Of a stretch of 7,863 nt of DNA, positions 1-6,201 are shown piece by piece; position 1 is the stretch's first letter; every line of letters starts with the position of its first letter. The notes beneath the pieces are model-generated. The model saw nothing but the letters and a program-made list of their open reading frames with translations. It did no database searches and was not told where the DNA came from. The DNA lies in assembly GCA_964412895.1 (NCBI GenBank), contig CAYPQK010000117.1, forward strand, positions 1 to 7,863, read 5' to 3'. The stretch comes from CALMRE01 sp964412895. Its GTDB lineage: Bacteria; UBP6; UBA1177; JAKLFG01. Both the position numbers and the translations under genes were made by a program.

Positions 1-1017
1 GCCGCTGCGGCCGACCGCCAGCGCGACGGCGAGTCCCGCGGCGGCCGAAAAGAGGAATATCGTCGTCTGCGGGAGTTCCCGTATGGAAATGCCGGCGAGT
101 ATCCCTTCGATGCGGTTGGCGTGGGTCACCACCAGCGGTTCGAGGTCGGACAGCGGCGTCGGGCCGACATCCTTGAGCGTTTGGTCGGTCGCCCCGATGA
201 CGACATATTTATCCTTCACGATCTTCGCGAGTTCGGCGAGTCCTTTCTCATCCTCCGACTTTTCGAGTACCTCGACCATTGAAAGGCGGGGGAACTGATC
301 GTAGGAACGAAAGAAGGGGACGAGGAGCGGTTCCATGCAGGTGACCGGATCGAGCGGTATGCCGGTCATCGCCGAGGCGAGATCGACCACACAGCCGTCG
401 TAGAGCGAACGGCACGGGCGTATCTTGCGGTTCACCCCGTCGATGGTCGACGGTATCGTGTGGACATGGGCCATCGGCGGCGCATGCTTCACGATCCCGG
501 GGAGCAGTTCCTTGAGATAACTGGCGCTGTCCCGTTCGCGGCAGTCGAAGAGCGCCTTGGGCGGGGTCGGCGGGAATTTTTTCGTGTCACCGTCGACCGT
601 TTCGACGACGAAACTGGCGAGCACCGTCTGACTTGCCGCCGCCGATTGGCCGAGGAACTCCTCGTTCTCCTCAAGCGTCGCCTTGCCTTCATCGGTGGTC
701 TGACACGATTCGAAGCCGTCGGTGAAAAAGAGATCGAAGCCGATCTTCTTCGCACCGGCGCCGTGGAGCGTCATGATGAGCGCCGCGTAGAGCTCGCGGC
801 CGATGGGCCAGCCGTAGACCATGAAGCTCTTCTCGTCGAGCGCGATGATGACCGTCCCGGGGTCGCGTTCCGGCAGACCGTGCTTCTGCGAAAGATCGAG
901 GAACGAAAGGTCGACCTTCTGCGAGAAGGGGAGCTGAGCCACGCCGATGCCGAGCGCGGCGCCGACGAGCGCGGCGATGAGCCGCAGGAGATATTTCCTT
1001 TTTTTCAGGAACTCCAC
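1..1017 (-). CDS. CHASE2-domain membrane sensor protein, N-terminal part (3' end outside window)
   Basis: The frame is open for 339 codons from a GTG at 1017 to the left edge, with no stop. Seen: a basic N-terminus and a hydrophobic segment (residues about 10-28), a long extracytoplasmic region (about 30-315), and a second hydrophobic segment starting near 318 that runs off the edge. CHASE2 hallmarks are VIIALDEKS (56-64), GWP (69-71), GAKKIGFDLFF (88-98), IDGVNR (192-197), VVIGATDQ (272-279) and THANRI (298-303). In this family the extracytoplasmic CHASE2 domain is normally followed by further membrane helices and a cytoplasmic output such as an adenylate/guanylate cyclase, histidine kinase or Ser/Thr kinase; which one is not visible here. 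An in-frame TAA at 1024-1026 makes GTG 1017 the earliest possible start. The upstream gene stops at 1019, one base earlier, so translation is probably coupled. The ligand is unknown. Confidence 0.85.
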   Translation of the reverse strand, partial: MEFLKKRKYLLRLIAALVGAALGIGVAQLPFSQKVDLSFLDLSQKHGLPERDPGTVIIALDEKSFMVYGWPIGRELYAALIMTLHGAGAKKIGFDLFFTDGFESCQTTDEGKATLEENEEFLGQSAAASQTVLASFVVETVDGDTKKFPPTPPKALFDCRERDSASYLKELLPGIVKHAPPMAHVHTIPSTIDGVNRKIRPCRSLYDGCVVDLASAMTGIPLDPVTCMEPLLVPFFRSYDQFPRLSMVEVLEKSEDEKGLAELAKIVKDKYVVIGATDQTLKDVGPTPLSDLEPLVVTHANRIEGILAGISIRELPQTTIFLFSAAAGLAVALAVGRSG

Positions 1018-1018
1018 A

Positions 1019-3808
1019 CTACTTTACCGTGCCCCAGAAAAGCATGCCGGCGGTCGCTTTGGTCTGTCCCGCGTCGGCCCCTTTACGGCCGCCGACATGG
1101 GAGGTCTTCACATTGAGCGTACCCTTGGCCTTCTTCTCCAGTATCTTGGCGCGTGCCTGCTTGAGCACTTCGGCCAGTTTCTTCTTGGCCTCCGATTCCT
1201 TCGATGCCTCGTCGCCCATCCCGAGTCCGCCGTTATCCAGCAGCATCGAAACGACATTGGCCGGCAGGACCGCCACGGCGTCGGAGAAATTCTGCTGTTC
1301 CATGTTGACCTGCACGATGTTGAGATCGTTGCGTTCGAGGGCGTCGTACATCGTCATGACGGTCATGTTGTAGCAGGCCTCAAGGGTATCCTTCGCGCAC
1401 AGCTCGCCCGACTTGGCGATCGCCTTGTCGCGGTCGCCCGCGAGCCACAGGACATTGGCCGCCGCGAGGCCGTTCTTGCCGGTCGCGTCGGGCGCCAGTT
1501 TCGGGGCGCGCCCCGCGGTCACCGCCTCGTTCAGTTCCTTCGCCCACGCGGGAGCCTTCTCGGCGGCGCCGGTACGGACCTTCTCAAGCGTCTTGTCGAT
1601 CGCCGTGATATCGTTCTTGGCCGGAGTGAGCGTCGTCTTGCCGCCGTCGACCGCGAAGACCGGATAGTTCTTCCACGCGTCACGGACGCGGAAGGCCTGC
1701 ATATCCTTGCGCGACTTGTTGAGGATGTCGGCCGCCTTGAGCCACGCCTCGGGGAACGACGAACCGATGGCGGTCGCCTCGACCGGGACGAACAGGGCGC
1801 CGTCGACCTTCACCAGCAGCGATTCGGGGAGATTGAACAGCACATTGCCCCCCGCGAGTATGCCGCTCTCGACGCCGAGGAAGACATGCCCCGGGGTGGT
1901 GATGACGATGGTCGCGAGCCCTACCGATTCATACACGGAGGCGAGCAGTACCGTCAGATCGTCGCAGTCGCCCGCGAGACGGGAAAGGGTCTCGGCCGGG
2001 AACTGTACCGTGTCGATGTCGGCCTCGAAACTGGTGTTGACCGGATCGGTCACATATTTCAGCGGCTGATGCCACAGCGCCCCGAAGATGAGGGCGGCGT
2101 TCATGAGCTGTTTGGTGACGAGGTTCTTCGGTTTGTCGCCCGTGAGCGCCTTGGTGGCCAGATCGCGCACCGTTTTGTTCGCCGGATCGATGAAGGGGGC
2201 GAGCGTCCGGGGGTTGGCCCAGCTGATCGCGTTCTTTTTATGCAGGATGAGCGGAGCGAAGGCATCCTTGCGACCCCAGGTCTCGCCGTCCTGATACTGG
2301 ACCGTCGCCGTTATCTGGCCGTACTCGCCGCTCTCGGGAACGACCGCGAGCTTCACCGGGACCTTCTCGGTCTTGCCCGCGTCGAGCGCCGCGAGCTTGT
2401 GGGTGCCGACGACCTTCTCGCCGATGAGGTAGCGCACCTCGAGATTGGTGAGCTTGCGCCCCGCGATGTTCTTAAGCGTTATGGTGCCGATGCCGTTCTG
2501 ACGGTACGAGGGAAGGAGCGCCGGGAATATCTGCCCCGCCTCGAACTGTTCGATGGCGAGCCGTTCGATCGCCGCCGCCTTCTGCACCTCGCCGCCGAAG
2601 TTGAGGTCCTTGCGGAGCTGGGCGTTGCCGAGTCCCTTGCGGTATTTCGCGTCCAGATCGCGCACCGCCTTGTCCATCGCGGCGAACGGTTCGGCGTCGT
2701 TACCGAGCGCCGTTACGAGCGTCCGGCCCGACGGGGCGTGGATGAGTTCGATGGTGGTGACCCAGAGATTGTCGTTGCTTGCGATGCTCGCGATGATGGC
2801 CACCGGGACGCCCGCCGACTTCGCCTCTTCGACCAGACCCTTGCGCTCCTTTTTCGAGAAGGAGGTCTCCTTGACCTCGAAATATTCGCAGTTGCGCAGG
2901 TAGGAATCGAGTATCTGGGCGCCGTTGCCCGACAGCAGGTCGAGGAACGACTTGGAGGCGGTCGGTGCGTTCACCGTAAGAAATACGCGCGCGGTGCGCG
3001 AGTAAGCGCGGCCGAAGTCGAACTCGGCGTGGATGAGCCGGCCCGCCTCGTAGTTGACCCGCAGCGACAGCGCCTCATCGGAATCGATGCGCGTCTTGAG
3101 CGCCTTGAGGGCGGCGGAGCCGCTCCCCGACACCGTGTATTTGGAAAAATCCTTCATGAACATCTTAAGGGTGGCCGAGCTGATGCCGTCGCCTTTGCCC
3201 AAAAGCCCCGCGAGCGCTTCGGCCTTCTGCTTGTCGGGCATGCCGGTCACGACGATATCGAGTCCCCAGGTGCCGTCGCCCGACCAGTTCTTCTGCCACT
3301 GGGCGATGCCGGCGGCCAGTTCGGGCGCGACGGTCTTCTTCATCAGGAGCTGGGTCGCCTGCAGGGCGTTCATGCCGTGGGTGGTGAAATCCTTCGAATC
3401 GGTATAGACCACATCGCCCGTGTCGACCCGAATGATCTTCGTATTGAATGCGCAGTAGTAACTCGCGACGCCGGTCCCGAGCACCGAACCGGTGTTCTTG
3501 TCGCAGGCGAGCTGTATCGAAGCGAGCGCGTCGGCGCTGAGCACCGTGAGTTCCTGCGGTATCTTTCCCTGCTGGACGGTGTCGGAGAAGGCGGCTTTCT
3601 GCGCCGACAGCGCGGCCGACAGTTCGACCACCCGCATCCCTTTCTCCTGCATCGCCTTGATCACCATCGCCTCAAGCGACGAGCCGTTCTGATCGGCGTT
3701 CTCGACCACGAGCTTCGGCAGGACGACGACCCGGATCTCCTCGGCCGCGAACAATCCCGTCACACACAGGCACAGTGCGGCGAGCAACAATCCTTTCATC
3801 ATCTTCAT
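1019..3808 (-). CDS. Exported transglutaminase-like protein with CsgG/FlgT-like N-terminal segments
   Basis: A 929-residue protein. I chose ATG 3808 because it follows the purine-rich AAGGGGGA (spacing about 4) and begins a Sec signal peptide (basic start, hydrophobic 6-20, cleavage probably near AA 21-22). No lipobox cysteine is evident. The frame stays open upstream to 3997, but that part does not look like protein. Residues 24-165 and about 270-390 have the pattern of CsgG/FlgT-like periplasmic domains (inference from pattern only). Residues 430-525 look like a beta-sandwich. Residues about 540-690 are transglutaminase/protease-like: AGDCDDLTVLLAS gives the nucleophile Cys615, PGHVFLGV gives His641, and FVPVEAT puts Glu677 where Asp is commonly found. 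The tail (860-929) is Lys/Ala-rich. It probably acts in the periplasm, as a peptidase, crosslinking enzyme or non-catalytic binder. Its coupling to a CHASE2 sensor suggests envelope sensing. The substrate is unknown. Confidence 0.8.
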   Translation of the reverse strand: MKMMKGLLLAALCLCVTGLFAAEEIRVVVLPKLVVENADQNGSSLEAMVIKAMQEKGMRVVELSAALSAQKAAFSDTVQQGKIPQELTVLSADALASIQLACDKNTGSVLGTGVASYYCAFNTKIIRVDTGDVVYTDSKDFTTHGMNALQATQLLMKKTVAPELAAGIAQWQKNWSGDGTWGLDIVVTGMPDKQKAEALAGLLGKGDGISSATLKMFMKDFSKYTVSGSGSAALKALKTRIDSDEALSLRVNYEAGRLIHAEFDFGRAYSRTARVFLTVNAPTASKSFLDLLSGNGAQILDSYLRNCEYFEVKETSFSKKERKGLVEEAKSAGVPVAIIASIASNDNLWVTTIELIHAPSGRTLVTALGNDAEPFAAMDKAVRDLDAKYRKGLGNAQLRKDLNFGGEVQKAAAIERLAIEQFEAGQIFPALLPSYRQNGIGTITLKNIAGRKLTNLEVRYLIGEKVVGTHKLAALDAGKTEKVPVKLAVVPESGEYGQITATVQYQDGETWGRKDAFAPLILHKKNAISWANPRTLAPFIDPANKTVRDLATKALTGDKPKNLVTKQLMNAALIFGALWHQPLKYVTDPVNTSFEADIDTVQFPAETLSRLAGDCDDLTVLLASVYESVGLATIVITTPGHVFLGVESGILAGGNVLFNLPESLLVKVDGALFVPVEATAIGSSFPEAWLKAADILNKSRKDMQAFRVRDAWKNYPVFAVDGGKTTLTPAKNDITAIDKTLEKVRTGAAEKAPAWAKELNEAVTAGRAPKLAPDATGKNGLAAANVLWLAGDRDKAIAKSGELCAKDTLEACYNMTVMTMYDALERNDLNIVQVNMEQQNFSDAVAVLPANVVSMLLDNGGLGMGDEASKESEAKKKLAEVLKQARAKILEKKAKGTLNVKTSHVGGRKGADAGQTKATAGMLFWGTVK

Positions 3809-3833
3809 GCGATCCCCCTTTATCTTACAGCAC

Positions 3834-3859
3834 AAAAAACCGCCCCTATTGTATAGAGG
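3834..3859 (-). terminator. Terminator-like hairpin in the leader of the transglutaminase-like gene
   Basis: Read on the minus strand, CCTCTAT (3859-3853), loop ACA, ATAGGGG (3849-3843) form a 7-bp stem with one G.U pair. CGG and then six T (3839-3834) follow, 26 bases before the start codon. It could end or attenuate transcripts entering from further upstream. The three-base gap before the T run is not ideal, and the same bases hold the best -10 candidate of the gene, so the two readings compete. Confidence 0.35.
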
Positions 3860-3877
3860 AAGAGTGCAAAAGAGCAA
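3848..3877 (-). promoter_or_regulatory. Candidate sigma70-type promoter for the transglutaminase-like/CHASE2 operon
   Basis: On the minus strand, TTGCTC (3877-3872) and TACAAT (3853-3848) are separated by 18 bp; TATACA (3855-3850) at 16 bp is an alternative -10. Transcription would start near 3841, giving a leader of about 33 bases that contains the ribosome binding site of the 3808 start. Overlap with a terminator-like hairpin lowers confidence. Confidence 0.4.
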
Positions 3878-3899
3878 TTTTTTCGCCATATCTTTCTTT

Positions 3900-3995
3900 G
3901 GGGCCTTTATTTTGGTACGAAAAGTATCGTTGTCGCCTTGCAAATATAGGCCCCCGAGGGTCGTTCCGGACCCCCATTTCGGAGCGGTTCGCTCC
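3900..3995. repeat. Cluster of three consecutive inverted repeats in the divergent intergenic region
   Basis: Stem A pairs GGGGCCT-t-TATTT (3900-3912) with AAATA-t-AGGCCCC (3942-3954), 12 of 13 positions, around a 29-base loop holding its own ACGA/TCGT hairpin (3917-3930). Stem B pairs GGGTC (3958-3962) with GACCC (3969-3973). Stem C pairs GGAGCG (3981-3986) with CGCTCC (3990-3995) around GTT, extendable by three T-A pairs past a bulged C. None is followed by a T run on either strand, so they are not obvious terminators. They lie upstream of both predicted promoters. They could be operators, or part of a longer structured leader of the minus-strand operon. I recognise no known riboswitch or RNA family. 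Confidence 0.55.
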
Positions 3996-4005
3996 AAATA
4001 ACCAA

Positions 4006-4035
4006 CTGAACGAATTTGTTAATGAAAATTTTCAG
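4006..4035. repeat. AT-rich imperfect dyad just upstream of the nrdD promoter
   Basis: CTGAA-cg-AATTT (4006-4017) is mirrored by AAATT-t-TTCAG (4026-4035), and the core GAAAATTTTC (4024-4033) is itself a perfect palindrome. It ends 8 bases before the -35 box. It may be an operator for an activator or an UP-like element. It does not match the FNR or CRP consensus sites I know. Confidence 0.35.
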
Positions 4036-4043
4036 AGAAATTG

Positions 4044-4071
4044 TTGACTCCTCCACGATATGGTGTACTAT
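4044..4071 (+). promoter_or_regulatory. Candidate sigma70-type promoter of the nrdD operon
   Basis: TTGACT (4044-4049; five of six consensus bases) and TACTAT (4066-4071; four of six) are separated by 16 bp. Transcription would start near 4078, leaving a leader of about 75 bases before nrdD. The sequence upstream (4018-4043) is AT-rich like an UP element. Both NrdR-box-like sites overlap or flank this promoter, which supports it. Confidence 0.6.
4051..4066 (+). promoter_or_regulatory. NrdR-box-like operator 1
   Basis: The 16-base site ctcCacgATaTgGtgt matches the NrdR-box consensus acaCwAtATaTwGwgt at about 10 positions. The right half is nearly perfect and the left half is weak. It lies between the -35 and -10 boxes, where NrdR bound with dATP/ATP would block RNA polymerase. 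It is best judged together with the second site 16 bp downstream. Confidence 0.5.
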
Positions 4072-4082
4072 AAGCGAGCACC

Positions 4083-4098
4083 ACACAAGATGTAGTGG
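4083..4098 (+). promoter_or_regulatory. NrdR-box-like operator 2
   Basis: The site acaCaAgATgTaGtgg matches the NrdR-box consensus at 13 of 16 positions, including the invariant C and G of the two half-sites. It begins 32 bp after the start of the first site (16 bp between sites, about three helical turns), the spacing known for paired NrdR boxes upstream of ribonucleotide reductase operons. It would lie just after the transcription start. Confidence 0.65.
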
Positions 4099-4152
4099 TG
4101 CCGGCGTGCTTCAACGGTATCGATAATAGGCGTGTCCAGGGGGAGACGGAAG

Positions 4153-6189
4153 ATGCAAAGTCGGTCATCGATTCGGTTCATCAAAAAAAGAAACAATGTG
4201 CTCGTAGAATTCAACCCGCAGAAGATCGCCGACGCGATATTCAAGGCGGTCCAGTCGGTCGGCGGCGCCGATCGTCCGATGGCCGAAAAGATCGCCGACA
4301 AAGTGGTCGGCTACTTGGAGATACTGTACAAGGACGCCGGCTATCCGTCGGTCGAATCGGTGCAGGACCTCGTCGAGAAGATCCTTATAGAAGAGGGTCA
4401 CGCCAAGACGGCGAAGGCCTACATCCTTTACCGCCAGAGCCGCGCCGAGCTCCGTAAGTCGAAAGAGGTCTTCGGCGAAGCCAACAAACTGCTCGACCAG
4501 TACCTTCTGCGCGACGATTGGAAGGTCAACGAGAACTCGAATATGACCTACTCCCTGCAGGGACTCAACAACTACATCTCGACCGCCTTCACCAAGCACT
4601 ACTGGCTCAACAAGATATACCCGCAGTATGTCCGCGACGCCCACGACAAAGGCGAGGTGCACATCCACGATCTCGGCCTGCTGTCGGTCTACTGTTGCGG
4701 CTGGGATCTCAAGAAACTGCTCACCGACGGCTTCCGCGGCGCCCCCGGCAAGATCGAATCGAAACCGGCCAAGCATCTCCGCACGGCGCTCGGTCAGATC
4801 GTGAATTTCTTCTACACGCTGCAGGGCGAATCGGCCGGCGCGCAGGCATTCTCGAGTTTCGATACCTATCTGGCCCCCTTCATTCGCTACGATGAACTTT
4901 CCTACGATCAGGTCAAGCAGGCGATACAGGAATTCCTCTTCAATATGAACATCCCGACCCGCGTCGGCTTCCAGACCCCGTTCACCAACATCACTATGGA
5001 CATCATCCCGACCGGCCAGACCGCCGACGAAGCGGTCATCATCGGCGGCAGGATGATGGACAAGAAATACTCCGAGTTCCAGGCCGAGATGGACATTTTC
5101 AATCAGGCGTTCATCGAGGTCATGATAGAGGGCGACGCCAAGGGGCGCATCTTTACCTTCCCGATACCGACCTACAATGTCACGAAGGATTTCCAGTGGG
5201 ACCGTCCCATCGTCAAGCGGCTGTTCGAGATGACGGCGAAATACGGCATCCCGTACTTCGCGAACTTCGTGAACTCCGATATGTCGCCCGACGACGCCCG
5301 TTCGATGTGTTGCCGGCTCCGGCTGGACAACCGTGAACTGCGCAAGCGCGGCGGCGGCCTGTTCGGCTCCAACCCGCTCACCGGCTCTATCGGCGTGGTG
5401 ACCATCAACCTGCCGCGGATGGCCTATCTGTCGCGCGACGAGGCCGAGTTCCGCGACAAGGTGAAGAGTCTCATGGAGATCGGCAAGGAATCGCTCGAGA
5501 TAAAGCGCAAGATACTGGAGCAGTACACCCGTGAGGATCTCTATCCGTTCTCGAAATACTACCTCGGCGACATCTTCCAGCGGCAGGGCGGTTTCTGGGA
5601 CAACCACTTCTCGACGATAGGACTGGTCGGGATGCACGAGGCGGCGCTGAACCTCGTTCACAAGGGGATACACACCCCCGAAGGACGCGCCTTCGCCCTC
5701 CGGACGCTCGAGTTCATGCGCGATGTCCTGCAGGGTTTTCAGGAGGAGACGCGCCACATGTACAACCTTGAGGCGACACCGGCCGAAGGGACCTCCTATC
5801 GTCTCGCGCTCAAGGATAAGAAAGAGTTCGGCGACATCGTCACCTCCGGCAAGGATGAGCCCTACTATACCAATTCGAGCCAGTTGCCGGTCGATTTCTC
5901 CGACGATATCTTCGAAGTGCTCGAACATCAGGACGAACTGCAAACCAGTTATACCGGCGGCACCGTCGTCCACCTGTTCGTCGGCGAGAAGATAGAGTCC
6001 GGCGAAGTGTGCGAGCGGCTCGTCCGGAAGATCACCGACCGCTACCATCTGCCCTACTTCACGATATCGCCCACCTTCAGCGTCTGTCCGGTGCACGGCT
6101 ACATCGCCGGCGAGCACCATACCTGCACGCATACGGCACCGGAAGAGGGCCCGAAGAATACCGAACGACCCAATACTTCTATGAACTGA
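4153..6189 (+). CDS. nrdD: Anaerobic (class III) ribonucleoside-triphosphate reductase catalytic subunit, lacking the glycyl-radical C-terminus
   Basis: A 678-residue protein that reduces ribonucleoside triphosphates to deoxy forms in anoxic cytoplasm. I chose ATG 4153 for AGGGGGAG (4138-4145) seven bases upstream; a GTG at 4132 in frame is less likely. Residues about 7-103 form an ATP-cone (allosteric dATP/ATP control). The barrel follows: HIHD (170-173), YCCGW with Cys181/182, MCCRL with Cys386/387 (the expected thiyl-radical cysteine), and TGSIGVVTINLPR (410-422). Near the end, CPVHGY (Cys645, His648) and HTCTH (Cys658, His660) are the first part of the usual Cys4 zinc site. The frame then stops at TGA 6187-6189 after 20 more residues, before the second zinc CG and before the RVxGY radical motif that normally complete NrdD. 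Those lie in the next gene, in the same reading frame. The catalytic domain shows no other damage. Confidence 0.95.
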   Translation: MQSRSSIRFIKKRNNVLVEFNPQKIADAIFKAVQSVGGADRPMAEKIADKVVGYLEILYKDAGYPSVESVQDLVEKILIEEGHAKTAKAYILYRQSRAELRKSKEVFGEANKLLDQYLLRDDWKVNENSNMTYSLQGLNNYISTAFTKHYWLNKIYPQYVRDAHDKGEVHIHDLGLLSVYCCGWDLKKLLTDGFRGAPGKIESKPAKHLRTALGQIVNFFYTLQGESAGAQAFSSFDTYLAPFIRYDELSYDQVKQAIQEFLFNMNIPTRVGFQTPFTNITMDIIPTGQTADEAVIIGGRMMDKKYSEFQAEMDIFNQAFIEVMIEGDAKGRIFTFPIPTYNVTKDFQWDRPIVKRLFEMTAKYGIPYFANFVNSDMSPDDARSMCCRLRLDNRELRKRGGGLFGSNPLTGSIGVVTINLPRMAYLSRDEAEFRDKVKSLMEIGKESLEIKRKILEQYTREDLYPFSKYYLGDIFQRQGGFWDNHFSTIGLVGMHEAALNLVHKGIHTPEGRAFALRTLEFMRDVLQGFQEETRHMYNLEATPAEGTSYRLALKDKKEFGDIVTSGKDEPYYTNSSQLPVDFSDDIFEVLEHQDELQTSYTGGTVVHLFVGEKIESGEVCERLVRKITDRYHLPYFTISPTFSVCPVHGYIAGEHHTCTHTAPEEGPKNTERPNTSMN

Positions 6190-6190
6190 C

Positions 6191-6195
6191 GGAGG
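6191..6195 (+). promoter_or_regulatory. Strong ribosome binding site for the separate glycyl-radical gene
   Basis: GGAGG lies directly after the nrdD stop, six bases before ATG 6202. It sits in a tiny CGGA-GGT-TCCG hairpin (6190-6200) that a ribosome terminating at 6189 would keep open. A near-ideal site here argues that the downstream segment is a real cistron rather than debris of a broken gene. Confidence 0.75.
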
Positions 6196-6201
6196 TTCCG
6201 C

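Noticed and set aside
947..3856. A very long open frame on the plus strand opposite the transglutaminase-like gene
   Set aside because: Its product is Arg/Gly/Glu-rich without recognisable motifs. It mirrors the codon periodicity of a GC-rich gene whose minus-strand product has a signal peptide and a clear transglutaminase motif.
3900..3995. A tRNA, tmRNA, 4.5S RNA or known riboswitch in the intergenic region
   Set aside because: The stems do not form a cloverleaf and I find no conserved core of these families on either strand.
3809..3997. Upstream start codons (ATG 3997 or ATG 3889) for the transglutaminase-like protein
   Set aside because: They would bury the signal peptide in the chain and they lack a good ribosome binding site; ATG 3808 has both a good site and an N-terminal signal.
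4165..6132. A long open frame on the minus strand opposite nrdD
   Set aside because: It is the antisense shadow of the unmistakable NrdD sequence and shows no domain of its own.
6187..6189. The in-frame TGA as a selenocysteine codon
   Set aside because: The position lies in the spacer between the zinc ligands, not where a conserved cysteine is expected. I see no convincing SECIS hairpin right after it, and a canonical GGAGG and ATG follow instead.
6125..6201. A frameshift or sequencing indel breaking NrdD
   Set aside because: Both parts are in the same frame, so no indel is needed. The frame +2 reading across the junction does not restore NrdD sequence, and a proper ribosome binding site is present. 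A single-base error creating TGA cannot be excluded without reads.
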